NCBI GenBank assembly: GCA_041476565.1
Contig: JBGOTQ010000001.1
Coordinates: 23,853-87,852 of the forward strand
DNA from: DATKMG01 sp041476565
Lineage (GTDB): Bacteria > Acidobacteriota > Terriglobia > Versatilivoradales > Versatilivoraceae
Direction: 5' to 3'
Length of the DNA stretch: 64,000 bases
In this document: positions 9,600 to 18,912 of the stretch, piece after piece
Position numbering within the stretch: the first letter of the stretch is position 1
How the letters are laid out: each line of letters opens with the position of its first letter
The notes under the pieces: model-generated
What the model was told of the DNA's origin: nothing
What the model saw: only the letters and a program-made list of their open reading frames with translations
Database searches by the model: none
Made by a program: the position numbers and the translations under genes

Positions 9600-9776
9600 G
9601 CTTTTTGGTTGACTGGCCTGACTTACGGGTTCTGTTCGCAATTAGTATTCTGCCCTAGACTCTTGCAGGGTCGCGAGATCTCGTCTCCGGTTTTGTCGGG
9701 GGAGAAAAATAGACAGCCTTCTTGTCAGAACTTGAACCCTAATCGTGGAATCAGAAGCTGGGATAGGTTCCCTCGT

Positions 9777-10889
9777 TCAAACCCGCATGGGCATTACGAT
9801 ATAGCGATATCGATACTCCTCTTCTGTGGCTGGTCTCAATTGTCCAGCACTCTGCTCGTCCTTAAACTCAAAGCTGACGGAAGCGTCCTCGGTGACGCCG
9901 AGGAAGTCCAAAAGGTATTGGCAATTGAACCCGATCTGCATGGGACCTGCGCCATAGCTGGTTTCTAGCGTTTCTTTTGCTTCTCCTAATTCCACGTTGC
10001 TGGAACTGATCTCAAGCTTGTCGTTGCTCAATAGCATCTTAATCGCTCGAGATTTGTCGTCCGCCAGAAGTGCAACCCTTCGAATAGCCGCAGTGATTTC
10101 CTCCCGATTCAGCACCAGCGTCCGGCTGTTCTCTTTTGGCAAAACCGCCTCGTAGTTGGGGAACTGCCCACTAAGCATCCGCGTAAACATCAAGCGGCTT
10201 TTTATGCGAAAGAACAGGTGGGTCTCATCTTTCCCAAAACTGACCAGGTCCTCTTCGCCGCATTCTGCCAATAATCGCTGCAGTTCAGCCATGGCTTTTC
10301 GGGGTATCAGCACTCTGACCTCACTGGTCAAGTGATCAAAATTCTGCTGTTTCTCGATGAATGACAGGCGGTGCCCATCCGTTGCCACCATCGTGACACT
10401 CAAGGGCCGTACCAACAGCAGCGAACCATTCAAAGTGTAGCGGGATTCCTCGTTGGCAATTGCGAAGATGGTCTTATTGATCAAATTCAATAACACCTCA
10501 GAAGGAAGATCCACCACGGACTCCTTCATTTCCGGTATGGCCGGAAAATTGTCTTTGGGCAGCCCAACTACTTTGAACGAGGCCGAAGCACAGTTGATCT
10601 GCAGCCAGTTGTTCTCCAGTTTCTTGATTTTGACCTCTGCATCAGGAAGCAAACGAATGATGTCGAGAAAACTCTTAGCCGGCGTTGTGATGGCCCCTTC
10701 TTTCTTAACCTTGGCTGGGCAGGAACTCCGAATTCCAACATCCAGGTCGGTGGCCGATAGTTGAAGCCTGTCACTCCCGGCATCCAACAACAAGTTGGCA
10801 AGAATTGGAATAGTTGTCTTCTTCTCGACAACTCCTTGAGCCAAGCTAACTTCCCGAAGTAGATCGAATTTCTTTACAGTGAATTCCAT
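9777..10889 (-). CDS. dnaN: DNA polymerase III beta subunit (sliding clamp)
   Basis: The 370-residue ring-forming processivity clamp. It starts with the usual beta-clamp sequence (MEFTVKKFDLLREVSLAQGVVEKK). It has the three-domain repeat pattern, including the internal MVATDGHRLSFIE, and ends in YRYIVMPMRV, the clamp C terminus that lines the partner-binding pocket. Length is normal. It lies downstream of dnaA on the same strand, separated by a 239-bp A+T-rich gap. Confidence 0.97.
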   Translation of the reverse strand: MEFTVKKFDLLREVSLAQGVVEKKTTIPILANLLLDAGSDRLQLSATDLDVGIRSSCPAKVKKEGAITTPAKSFLDIIRLLPDAEVKIKKLENNWLQINCASASFKVVGLPKDNFPAIPEMKESVVDLPSEVLLNLINKTIFAIANEESRYTLNGSLLLVRPLSVTMVATDGHRLSFIEKQQNFDHLTSEVRVLIPRKAMAELQRLLAECGEEDLVSFGKDETHLFFRIKSRLMFTRMLSGQFPNYEAVLPKENSRTLVLNREEITAAIRRVALLADDKSRAIKMLLSNDKLEISSSNVELGEAKETLETSYGAGPMQIGFNCQYLLDFLGVTEDASVSFEFKDEQSAGQLRPATEEEYRYRYIVMPMRV

Positions 10890-11128
10890 AAGCTAATAAT
10901 CCTAAGCTTTTCTAAGAATAACTTAACAATCTAAATAGAAGTAAGAGTAGACCCCATCAAAAATCGGAAATTCCTCTAATACATTTCCAGTCTGCCAATT
11001 ACCCTGTGGAAAACATAGACTACCCACTTAGAATTGTACCACCAAACAGTCATCGGTTCCAAGAGCGATCAAGAACGCACAGATTCCGCACAGGCCGGTT
11101 GGCACGGGGTGTGGAAAAAGCCCCCTTT
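10890..11128. other. dnaA-dnaN intergenic region, candidate origin elements
   Basis: This 239-bp gap is clearly A+T-rich over 10890-10985, unlike the surrounding DNA. It contains two copies of TGTGGAAAA (11005-11013 and 11110-11118), the reverse complement of TTTTCCACA, one mismatch from the DnaA box TTATCCACA. A third, weaker copy lies at 11164 inside dnaA. A melting region plus DnaA-box-like sites beside dnaA is what an origin looks like. No perfect box is present, so I call it only a candidate. The strand-switch point is on the other side of dnaA, at 12443-12758. Confidence 0.4.
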
Positions 11129-12442
11129 TTATTGGAATGATTCCAAAAACATGCTGATGAGGTTGTGGAAATCTTTGTTCTTATTTCTCAGGTCTTCGAC
11201 CTTATTGATTGAATGCAGTACCGTGGTGTGATGCTTACCCCCAAATTCTCGGCCGATTTCGGGCAGGGAGGCCCTTGTGAGTTGACGACATAGATACATC
11301 CCTATCTGACGGGGATGCGCGATGGCTTTGGAATTATTCTTAGACTTGAGTTCCACGATTTTCAGGTTGAAGTATTCGGCGACGATCCGCTGAATCTGCT
11401 CAATACTGATGTGCTTCTCCTGAGACTTGAGGATGTGCTTTAAAACCTCTTGTGCCATGGACAAGGACACTTGTTCACCGCGCAAGGAACTGAAAGCCAT
11501 GAGCCGAACCAAGGATCCTTCCAGTTCGCGGACGTTTGATTTGATTTTACTGCCAATATAGAAAGCCACATTATCAGGAATTTCAAAATTCTCGCTTTCG
11601 GCTTTCTTCTTTAGAATAGCCACCTTGGTCTCCAAGTCAGGCGGCTGAATGTCAGCGATCAAGCCCGACTCGAACCGGGACTGAAGCCGTTCCTGAATCG
11701 AAGGAATCTCCTTGGGGAGTGCATCGCTGGAAATGACAATCTGCTTCTGAGCATCGTAGAGAGCATTGAAGGTGTGGAAGAACTCCTCTTGGGTGGCTTC
11801 CTTCCCGGCAATGAACTGGATATCATCAATGAGGAGCACGTCCACATTGCGATACTTTTCCCTTAGGGCTAAGGTCTTATCGTATCGGATTGCGTTAATA
11901 ACCTCATTGGTGAATTTCTCCGAGGAAACATAATTGAGGCGGACACGCCGGTCAGTGGTCTTGATCTTGTGGCCGACGGCCTGCATCAAGTGGGTCTTTC
12001 CCAAGCCCACTCCCCCATAGATGAACAGGGGATTGTATGCCTTCGAAGGAGCCTCAGCCACAGCCAGAGCTGCCGCATGGGCGAATTGATTGCTGGATCC
12101 CACAACAAATCGGTCAAAGGTATACTTGGGATTTAACAGGTATTCGACGGAATCAAAATTAAGGGTAGTCTGAACAGGAGCAGGTGACACCTCCTTCTTG
12201 GCCGGTCCTTTTTGGCTAAGAAATAAGATTCTGAGCTCTCCGAGTTGCAGTTCCTGGATGGCAGCTTGGAGCAAATCCGAGTAGTGCCTGCCCAGCCAGT
12301 CTTCAAAAACTTGGTTGGGAACCCCCACCACGAGGGTGTCTTCATCGATGGCCTTCAACTGGGTAGGCTTGAACCATGTGACAAAATCCTGCCGATCGAT
12401 CTTTCTTTCAATGAATTTGAGGATCTCCTGCCACGTATCCAT
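11129..12442 (-). CDS. dnaA: chromosomal replication initiator DnaA
   Basis: A 437-residue AAA+ initiator that binds DnaA boxes and melts the origin. Domain I starts at MDTWQEILKFIE. The AAA+ core has Walker A GGVGLGKTHLMQ (about residues 143-154) and Walker B LLIDDIQFIAG. The C-terminal helix-turn-helix includes GREFGGKHHTTVLHS, the DnaA signature. I chose the ATG at 12442 because DnaA homology begins there. An upstream start at 12496 would add 18 residues translated across a run of nine G. dnaN follows on the same strand, and rpmH diverges upstream. Confidence 0.97.
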   Translation of the reverse strand: MDTWQEILKFIERKIDRQDFVTWFKPTQLKAIDEDTLVVGVPNQVFEDWLGRHYSDLLQAAIQELQLGELRILFLSQKGPAKKEVSPAPVQTTLNFDSVEYLLNPKYTFDRFVVGSSNQFAHAAALAVAEAPSKAYNPLFIYGGVGLGKTHLMQAVGHKIKTTDRRVRLNYVSSEKFTNEVINAIRYDKTLALREKYRNVDVLLIDDIQFIAGKEATQEEFFHTFNALYDAQKQIVISSDALPKEIPSIQERLQSRFESGLIADIQPPDLETKVAILKKKAESENFEIPDNVAFYIGSKIKSNVRELEGSLVRLMAFSSLRGEQVSLSMAQEVLKHILKSQEKHISIEQIQRIVAEYFNLKIVELKSKNNSKAIAHPRQIGMYLCRQLTRASLPEIGREFGGKHHTTVLHSINKVEDLRNKNKDFHNLISMFLESFQ

Positions 12443-12565
12443 GCTAAAGACCCACGTACAACCCCCCCCCGCTTCTATAAATGGGAGGGACTCCAATTTC
12501 GGTGATTATGATCCAGGGCGATGAGTTTCGATTTGGTGAACTTTATGGATCCTGCTGTCTTTGAT

Positions 12566-12579
12566 TGTCATCCATGACA
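12566..12579. promoter_or_regulatory. inverted repeat upstream of dnaA
   Basis: TGTCAT and ATGACA form a perfect 6-bp inverted repeat with a 2-bp spacer, about 125 bp upstream of the dnaA start and just before a TTGACA-like hexamer on the minus strand (12588-12583). It could be an operator for dnaA; this is inference from position only. Confidence 0.3.
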
Positions 12580-12634
12580 GGTTGTCAATATACCATACGG
12601 GTGGGATCGATTCAATTCAAATGCGGCATTTGGA

Positions 12635-12663
12635 TTGACACGGTAGGAGCACTATGCTATACG
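12635..12663 (+). promoter_or_regulatory. promoter of the rpmH-rnpA-yidD-yidC operon
   Basis: A perfect -35 TTGACA (12635-12640), a 17-bp spacer and the -10 TATACG (12658-12663), preceded by TGC as an extended -10, lie 96 bp upstream of rpmH. The surrounding 316-bp gap between dnaA and rpmH (12443-12758) also holds a nine-C run at 12462-12470. I see no perfect DnaA box in it. Confidence 0.6.
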
Positions 12664-12758
12664 TGGTTGTTTGCAATTTTGATCGGGTGGCTATCGCCCA
12701 CGCCCTCGGTGCCTGCCCGATTTGAAGTCAATCTACTCTTTCTGGAGTTTTTTCCACG

Positions 12759-12893
12759 ATGCTGCCGACTTTCAGGCCGAATAGAAGGAAGCGAGCCAAG
12801 ACACATGGATTTCGCGAGAGGATGAGCACCCGAGGTGGTCGCTTGGTGCTAAAGCGCCGTCGTAATAAAGGACGCAAACGGCTAATTCCGTAG
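12759..12893 (+). CDS. rpmH: 50S ribosomal protein L34
   Basis: A 44-residue, very basic ribosomal protein of the large subunit. It has the L34 pattern: N-terminal TFRPNRRKRAKTHGFRERM, then the STRGGRLVLKRRRNKGR helix and the ending KRLIP. Length is exactly that expected. Its position first in the rpmH-rnpA-yidD-yidC run, diverging from dnaA, is the classic arrangement. A GGAG site lies about 12 bp before the ATG. Confidence 0.96.
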   Translation: MLPTFRPNRRKRAKTHGFRERMSTRGGRLVLKRRRNKGRKRLIP

Positions 12894-12903
12894 ACCTCTG
12901 GCG

Positions 12904-13263
12904 TTGAGCAAAAGTTCTGACAAGAGTGGCCGGCTGTTGCGCTCCCGGGATTTTCAGAAGGTTCACGCTGAAGGGTGCAAGGTTTCAGGCCGGTGGGTGC
13001 AGTTGCTGTACCTCCCCAATTTACTGGAAAGGTCCCGTTTGGGGCTGGCCGTAGGCCGGAGACTGGGGAAAGCGGTCGAGAGGAATCGGCTGAAACGGCG
13101 GCTCCGGGAGATCATCCGGCGAAACGGGGCTGCCATCGTCGGTGGATTCGACGTCGTAGTTCTGGTAAGGCCACAGGCCCGGGATGCGGACTTTTCCGCG
13201 ATTACTTCAGATTTTCTTGACTTATTTGGCCGTTTGAAGAACAGAAAAGTTGGAAGCCTTTAA
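12904..13263 (+). CDS. rnpA: ribonuclease P protein component
   Basis: A 119-residue basic protein that assists the RNase P RNA in trimming tRNA 5' leaders. The family signature is clear: RLLRSRDFQKVHAEG near the N terminus, then GLAVGRRLGKAVERNRLKRRLRE-type sequence containing the RNR motif (about residues 48-70). The start is TTG at 12904, 10 bp after rpmH. Its end overlaps the TTG start of yidD by 14 bp, which implies translational coupling. Confidence 0.95.
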   Translation: MSKSSDKSGRLLRSRDFQKVHAEGCKVSGRWVQLLYLPNLLERSRLGLAVGRRLGKAVERNRLKRRLREIIRRNGAAIVGGFDVVVLVRPQARDADFSAITSDFLDLFGRLKNRKVGSL

Positions 13264-13468
13264 GATAGTCATCCTGGCCGTTCTTAGACTCTACAAGGGG
13301 TTGATCTCTCCCTGGTTGCCTCCAGCCTGCAGGTTTTGGCCGACGTGTTCCGACTATTCGTACCAAGCTGTTAGCAAGTATGGAGTCTTGCGAGGAGGTG
13401 TGCTCGCAGTCAAGCGAGTCTGCAAGTGCCACCCCTTCCACTCCGGAGGACAAGATCTCCTGCATTGA
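13250..13468 (+). CDS. yidD: membrane protein insertion efficiency factor YidD
   Basis: A 72-residue amphipathic protein that helps YidC-dependent membrane insertion. It shows the family hallmarks LRLYKGLISPWLPPACRFWPTC with the conserved cysteine, followed by DYSYQAVSKYG and a late CHPF. It begins with TTG inside the end of rnpA and is followed 24 bp later by yidC. Length is normal for the family. Confidence 0.93.
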   Translation: MEAFKIVILAVLRLYKGLISPWLPPACRFWPTCSDYSYQAVSKYGVLRGGVLAVKRVCKCHPFHSGGQDLLH

Positions 13469-13492
13469 TTCTCGAGGATCGAGTGGAGACGT

Positions 13493-15187
13493 ATGCAAAT
13501 GGAAAGACGCCTCTTGATTGCTTTTGCGCTGTCGTTCTTGGTGATCATGCTTTCTCGCTCTCTCTGGGAACCGGCAAAAGTCCCTGGCTCAAAGGTCCCA
13601 TTGGCTCCTCTTACTGCCCCACCCAAGAGGAATTCCGAGGCCCTGCCGATGGACCAAGCAGAAAGTGTTGTTCTTGAAAGCCGCTCCGCTGGAAACGAGA
13701 AGACGTTCGAGATTGAAACCGATTTGCATAAGCTGGTCGTTTCTAACAAAGGCGCCGTCATCAAGAGTTGGATTCTCAAACGGTACCGGGACAACAGCGG
13801 GAGACCCTTGGACCTGTTGGATGGCAGGAAAGTCGAGTTATTTGGGGCTCCGTTTGTCGTGCGGGTAGACCGTGAGGATGCTGTGACCAAGCAGTTGGCC
13901 AGCGCTCTGTTTGCCTGTGAGAGTCCCGCTCGAATTGCTCTGTCCGGACAAGGTTCTTCTGCGCAAACTCTCACCTTTGACTACGCCGATGGCAAACTCC
14001 GCGCGAGCAAGTCAATCCGCATCGTGCCGGGTTCGTATAAAGTTCAGGTCAGTAGCCGGGTCTGGATCAACGGGCGGCCCAGCGATCACTTTCTGATCTG
14101 GCCGGCAGGCTTTGGCGACTCGGCCGCGGATGAGAGGACGGCATTGCACGCCGCTCTGTACCGAAATGCTCAAAAGATCACGCGACTGAAGGCCGACAAG
14201 ATCGAGGCGGAGCAGGAAATCTCCGGAACCTTCGATTTTGTGGGGGTGGAAGACCAGTACTTTGCCGCGTTGTTTCTTCCAGTGAATTCTGAGCCGATGA
14301 CGCGGATCCTGGTGGGACGGGACGAAAATGTGCAGGAAAGCGGCAAGAAGCAGTTCCTTCCTAGCGCCGGAGTGTGGGTTAGTGCGCAGGACCCACAAGG
14401 CCTGAGCGTGTTCGTTGGCCCGAAGGATTCTGGGGTACTTCCCAAAGTCGGCCCCAACTTAATCGACATCATCGATTATGGATGGTTTGGAGTGGTCGCT
14501 CGGCCGTTGTTTCTTGCCTTGAAGGGGATCTATGGGTTTGCTAGAAACTATGGCGTGGCTATCATTATCTTGACTATCTTGATCAATTTGGCTTTGTTCC
14601 CTCTGCGCTATAAGTCGATGGTGTCTGCCCAAAAGATGCAAAAGGTGCAGCCCCAGATGAAGGCCATCCAGGATAAATACAAGAAGCTGAAGCCCACCGA
14701 TCCCAAGCGTCAGCAGATGAACACAGAAGTAATGGCTTTATACAAGCAGCACGGGGTCAATCCCTTAGGTGGATGTCTGCCGATGCTTCTACAAATGCCT
14801 TTTTTCCTCGCCTTTTATAATCTGTTATCGGTTTCCATCGAGTTACGGCAAGCTCCGTTTGTTTTCTGGATCAGGGATCTTTCAGCTTACGACCACACTT
14901 TCATACTCCCGATATTAATGACCCTTTCGATGGTTGTATCCCAGAAGATGACTCCGACCCCCTCCGCCGACCCAGTTCAGGCCAAGATGATGCTGGCTAT
15001 GCCACTTGTTTTTGGCTTTATGCTGGCGTTCACCTCCAGTGGCCTGGTGCTCTATTGGCTGACTAGCAATCTGACTGGCATCGGACAGCAATACTTCATG
15101 AATAAGTACAGACCCACGGCCGCCAACCAGCCGGCCAGGAGGGGCCATGATGGCAAAAGAGAATCCACTCGAAAAGACTCGCGCTAG
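13493..15187 (+). CDS. yidC: membrane protein insertase YidC
   Basis: A 564-residue inner-membrane insertase of the YidC/Oxa1 family. An N-terminal anchor (about residues 5-22) leads to a large periplasmic beta-sandwich (to about 330), as in Gram-negative YidC. The insertase core of five spans follows, beginning near residue 345 and including NPLGGCLPMLLQMPFFLAFYN. The cytoplasmic tail is basic. The periplasmic domain argues for a two-membrane organism. It lies 12 bp before the khpB gene. Confidence 0.95.
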   Translation: MQMERRLLIAFALSFLVIMLSRSLWEPAKVPGSKVPLAPLTAPPKRNSEALPMDQAESVVLESRSAGNEKTFEIETDLHKLVVSNKGAVIKSWILKRYRDNSGRPLDLLDGRKVELFGAPFVVRVDREDAVTKQLASALFACESPARIALSGQGSSAQTLTFDYADGKLRASKSIRIVPGSYKVQVSSRVWINGRPSDHFLIWPAGFGDSAADERTALHAALYRNAQKITRLKADKIEAEQEISGTFDFVGVEDQYFAALFLPVNSEPMTRILVGRDENVQESGKKQFLPSAGVWVSAQDPQGLSVFVGPKDSGVLPKVGPNLIDIIDYGWFGVVARPLFLALKGIYGFARNYGVAIIILTILINLALFPLRYKSMVSAQKMQKVQPQMKAIQDKYKKLKPTDPKRQQMNTEVMALYKQHGVNPLGGCLPMLLQMPFFLAFYNLLSVSIELRQAPFVFWIRDLSAYDHTFILPILMTLSMVVSQKMTPTPSADPVQAKMMLAMPLVFGFMLAFTSSGLVLYWLTSNLTGIGQQYFMNKYRPTAANQPARRGHDGKRESTRKDSR

Positions 15188-15199
15188 TGATGGAGGGCC

Positions 15200-15628
15200 A
15201 TGACTCTGGAGGATTTTTTCAGCGTTTTTGTGGGTAGTACGCGACTGCATGTTACTTATGAAATCCAGCGGCAGCCGGATGATGTCGGGGTCGATTTCTC
15301 GGGCGAAGACGCGCCCATCCTGCTGGCGCGAAACGCTGAAGTAATCCGGGCCTTGGAATACCTGGCCAATCACCTTTTTGAAAAGCAGGAGGGCCGCAAA
15401 ATCCAGGTCGACTGTCAGGGGTATCGAGCTGTTCGGGCCGAAGAACTGTGCCTCATGGCCTTAACCGCCGCGGAGAAAGTGAAACGGCTTGGGAAGCCTT
15501 TTCCCCTGAGCCCGATGTCTCCGGAGGAACGGCGTATTATCCACTTGGCCGTTGCCGACGATCCTCTTCTGCGCACCGAAAGCGAGGGGTTCGGGGAGAA
15601 TCGCAAGGTGGTCATCTATCCCAAGTAG
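15200..15628 (+). CDS. KH/R3H-domain RNA-binding protein (Jag/KhpB-type)
   Basis: A 142-residue protein with a KH-like middle (LLARNAEVIRALEYLANHLF) and a C-terminal R3H domain (ERRIIHLAVADDPLLRTESEG). This is the Jag/KhpB type that follows yidC in many genomes and binds RNA. The N-terminal Jag-N module of Firmicutes homologues is absent, so it is a short form. Its stop lies 2 bp before the mnmE start, so the two are likely translated together. Confidence 0.88.
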   Translation: MTLEDFFSVFVGSTRLHVTYEIQRQPDDVGVDFSGEDAPILLARNAEVIRALEYLANHLFEKQEGRKIQVDCQGYRAVRAEELCLMALTAAEKVKRLGKPFPLSPMSPEERRIIHLAVADDPLLRTESEGFGENRKVVIYPK

Positions 15629-15630
15629 TC

Positions 15631-17004
15631 ATGCCCACCCTGACCGAGGACACTATCGTGGCCATCTCGACTCCAATGGGGCGGAGCGGGATTGGCGTGA
15701 TCCGCCTCAGCGGCAAAGATTCGCTTTCCCTTATTGACACGGTTTTTCAGCGCTCAGGCCGCGCCTTGCGTGACCGGTCTCCCGCGCTGGGCGACATCGT
15801 CGATCCCCAACGCAACCAGGTCCTCGACCAGGTGCTTGTGACTTGTTTCCTGGCTCCGCGATCATTTACCCGCGAAGACGTGGCGGAAGTGAGCTGCCAT
15901 GGTAGCCCGGTGGTGTTGAAGGCCATTCTGGAACTGCTCATCCGCCAGGGGGCGCGTCTGGCCGCTCCTGGAGAATTCACCTTGCGGGCCTTCCTGAGAG
16001 GGCGAATTGATCTGGTCCAGGCGGAAGCCATCCATGACCTGATTGAAGCCCGCACCTTGTTTCAAGCTAGAGTGGCTCGCCAGCAAGCGGGAGGAGCTCT
16101 TTCCCATCGCCTGGGACCGTTGAAAGAACAACTGGTGCAGTTGATTGCTTTGCTGGAAGCTGGCATCGACTTTGCCGACGACGACGTTTCAGTTCTCCCC
16201 ACGGCAGAGGTCGAACAGAGACTGGCACCGCTTCTGCAGGAACTGCACCGGCTCCAAGCCAGTTATGCCTTTGGCAAGGTCTTGGCGGAAGGCTTAAGTC
16301 TGGCCATTGTGGGGCGTCCCAATGTGGGCAAATCGAGTCTCTTTAATGCCCTGCTCGAGGAACCCCGAGCCATCGTCACCGAAGTGCCCGGCACGACGCG
16401 GGATCTGCTCTCCGAGACTGTCCAGATCTGCGGCATTCCCGTCCGGCTTATGGATACGGCAGGTATCCGGCCGGCCCAGGACAGGGTTGAACAATTGGGG
16501 ATCGATCGATCAATGGAAGCCTTGGCGGATGCCGATCAAGTTCTAATGGTCGTGGATGGGTCTGAGGAACTGGGTCAGGACGATCATCAACTGCTGAAGC
16601 AGATGGAGGGGCGGCCTTATCATCTGGCGATCAACAAAATGGATTTGCCGCCGCGCTGGAGCCCCGATAGTATTAAGGCAGGTGCCCGGACGGTAACCTC
16701 CGTATCCGCCCTGACCGAAGAAGGGGTAGGGACACTGAAGACCCGGCTGTTTCAGGCCTTCCAGCATGATGAGGCTTTGGAAAACGAAGGGGCACTGCTG
16801 ACCAACCTCCGCCACGAGCAATCGGTGAGGGAGGCATTGGACGCATTGCTCCGAGTAAGGGAGGAAGTGACCCAGGGCCTTCCGCATGAGATTTTCCTTT
16901 TGGACCTGTACGTGTGCCTGCGGGCTCTGAATGCCTTGACCGGAGAAACTACCGTGGCGGACATTCTGGACCGCATTTTCTCGACCTTCTGTATCGGCAA
17001 GTAG
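15631..17004 (+). CDS. mnmE: tRNA modification GTPase MnmE
   Basis: A 457-residue GTPase which, with MnmG, installs the (carboxymethyl)aminomethyl group on wobble U34 of certain tRNAs. The N-terminal folate-binding domain starts with EDTIVAISTPMGRSGIGVIR. The G domain has GRPNVGKSSLFNAL, the DTAGIR switch and NKMD. The C terminus ends in the essential CIGK cysteine motif. The ATG at 15631 gives the normal length; open frame further upstream runs through khpB and is not coding. Confidence 0.97.
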   Translation: MPTLTEDTIVAISTPMGRSGIGVIRLSGKDSLSLIDTVFQRSGRALRDRSPALGDIVDPQRNQVLDQVLVTCFLAPRSFTREDVAEVSCHGSPVVLKAILELLIRQGARLAAPGEFTLRAFLRGRIDLVQAEAIHDLIEARTLFQARVARQQAGGALSHRLGPLKEQLVQLIALLEAGIDFADDDVSVLPTAEVEQRLAPLLQELHRLQASYAFGKVLAEGLSLAIVGRPNVGKSSLFNALLEEPRAIVTEVPGTTRDLLSETVQICGIPVRLMDTAGIRPAQDRVEQLGIDRSMEALADADQVLMVVDGSEELGQDDHQLLKQMEGRPYHLAINKMDLPPRWSPDSIKAGARTVTSVSALTEEGVGTLKTRLFQAFQHDEALENEGALLTNLRHEQSVREALDALLRVREEVTQGLPHEIFLLDLYVCLRALNALTGETTVADILDRIFSTFCIGK

Positions 17005-17042
17005 GTCAAAAAACTCGGGGCCTGCCCTTGAGGTCGGTTGAC

Positions 17043-18905
17043 ATGACTTCTTTTGCAAAGGCTTTTGACGAAAATTATGATGTGGTAGTTGTCGGTGCTG
17101 GGCATGCTGGTTGCGAAGCCGCTATGGCGGCGGCCCGGATGGGACAGGAAACGGCTCTCTACACTATGAATCTGGACCTGATTGCTCAGATGTCCTGCAA
17201 TCCGGCGGTCGGAGGGATTGCCAAAGGGCACTTGGTTCGAGAAATCGACGCGCTTGGTGGAGTGATGGGCGAGGTCATTGACCGGACCGGAATCCAGTTC
17301 CGCCTCCTCAACCGCAGCCGCGGCCCGGCTGTCTGGTCGCCCAGGGCGCAGGCCGACAAGCAGGCCTACCGGGTCGAGATGCGCCGGGTGCTGGAACAAC
17401 AAACTCGGCTGCGCATCAAGCAGGCTGAAGTTATTTCCATCCTAGGGGACGGAGACGTGGTCAGGGGCATCGAGCTGCGCGATGGGCGGCGGGTCGGAGC
17501 CCAGGCCGTTATTCTCACCACGGGGACCTTCCTGAACGGTCTGATTCACATCGGCGAAAACCGTTGCGCTGCAGGGCGCAGTGGGGAGTTGCCTTCCATT
17601 TCGCTGGCCGAGTCGATCAAGTCAATGGGCTTTGAGTGGGGTCGGCTGAAGACCGGGACGCCGCCTCGCCTGGACGGCAGAACCATTGAATTCGGCTGCT
17701 TGGAGGAACAGAAAGGGGACGCCGTTCCCACGCCGTTTTCCTTCCGCACGGAGAGAATCTCTCAGCCGCAGATCTCCTGCTATATCACCTACACCCACGA
17801 GGGAGTCCACCAAATCATACGGGACAACATGGCGCGTTCCCCCCTGTACAGCGGACAGATCCAGGGCGTCGGCCCTCGCTACTGCCCCTCCATCGAAGAC
17901 AAAGTTGTCAAGTTTCCTGACAAGCCCCGGCACCAGCTCTTCCTGGAGCCGGAAGGGCTGAACACCTATGAAGTCTACGTAAACGGCCTCTCCACCAGCA
18001 TGCCTGTGGACGTGCAGATGCAAGTCCTGCATGGCATCCCAGGCTTGGAGAAAGCCGAAGTCATTCGTCCCGGGTACGCCATCGAATACGACTTTGTGCG
18101 ACCGACCGAGCTTCAGCCCACATTAGAAACCAAGCAATTACGCGGTCTTTACCATGCCGGTCAAATCAACGGCACGACCGGTTACGAGGAGGCCGCGTGC
18201 CAGGGGTTAATGGCTGGCATCAATGCTGCCCGGCAAGTCCAGGACAAGGCCCCTCTGGTTCTGGAGCGTCACCAGGCCTATATCGGGATCCTGATCGATG
18301 ACCTGGTGACCCTGGGTACCGACGAACCCTATCGCATGTTTACTTCACGGGCAGAGTTTCGTTTGCACCTGCGCATTGACAATGCTGACCAGCGGCTAAC
18401 CCCCATCGGGCATCGCTTGGGGCTGGTTACGGAAGAGTCGTTCCAGCGGTTCCTGTCCAAGCAGGCCCGCATGCAGGCACTGGAGTCATTTTTGCGCACG
18501 TTGACAATACCGGTAGATTCCGGGCGAATTTCAGCCGTGCAGGCGCTGAAGCGCCCGGAGGTGTCGCTGGAGAGCCTGTGGACGGCGCTGCCAGCCGACA
18601 TACAGCGGTCTCTAACCCCGGAGGAAGTAAAGAGCGTGGAAACCGCCATCAAGTACGAGGGCTACTTGAGGCAGCAAGACCTGGAAATCGAGCGGATGCG
18701 GAAAGCCAGCTCGCGCCGCATTCCGGCCCAATTCGAGTATCACACGATCCCGGGGCTGTCGCGCGAAGTCGTCGAAAAGCTCTCGCGGGTTCGCCCCTCC
18801 AGCATCGGCCAGGCCAGCCGGATTCCAGGCATCACGCCGGCCGCCCTCTCCATTATTCACATCTACCTGGAACTTCGCGCCCGGGAAAAGCAAGAAACAG
18901 CGTAA
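17043..18905 (+). CDS. mnmG: tRNA U34 modification FAD enzyme MnmG (GidA)
   Basis: A 620-residue flavoprotein, partner of MnmE. The Rossmann motif VVVGAGHAGCEAAMAAARMG starts at about residue 15. The Cys-containing MSCNPAVGGIAKGHLVREIDALGG segment is present, and the C-terminal helical domain that binds MnmE ends in the expected way. The ATG at 17043 is chosen because homology starts there; 38 bp separate it from mnmE. The order mnmE-mnmG-rsmG-parA-parB is the classical origin-proximal order. Confidence 0.97.
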   Translation: MTSFAKAFDENYDVVVVGAGHAGCEAAMAAARMGQETALYTMNLDLIAQMSCNPAVGGIAKGHLVREIDALGGVMGEVIDRTGIQFRLLNRSRGPAVWSPRAQADKQAYRVEMRRVLEQQTRLRIKQAEVISILGDGDVVRGIELRDGRRVGAQAVILTTGTFLNGLIHIGENRCAAGRSGELPSISLAESIKSMGFEWGRLKTGTPPRLDGRTIEFGCLEEQKGDAVPTPFSFRTERISQPQISCYITYTHEGVHQIIRDNMARSPLYSGQIQGVGPRYCPSIEDKVVKFPDKPRHQLFLEPEGLNTYEVYVNGLSTSMPVDVQMQVLHGIPGLEKAEVIRPGYAIEYDFVRPTELQPTLETKQLRGLYHAGQINGTTGYEEAACQGLMAGINAARQVQDKAPLVLERHQAYIGILIDDLVTLGTDEPYRMFTSRAEFRLHLRIDNADQRLTPIGHRLGLVTEESFQRFLSKQARMQALESFLRTLTIPVDSGRISAVQALKRPEVSLESLWTALPADIQRSLTPEEVKSVETAIKYEGYLRQQDLEIERMRKASSRRIPAQFEYHTIPGLSREVVEKLSRVRPSSIGQASRIPGITPAALSIIHIYLELRAREKQETA

Positions 18906-18912
18906 AGCCAGT

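Noticed and set aside
9642..9776. Missing recF between dnaN and gyrB
   Set aside because: Looked for a frame or relic and found none. Absence of recF from this place is common in several phyla, so I do not report it as unusual.
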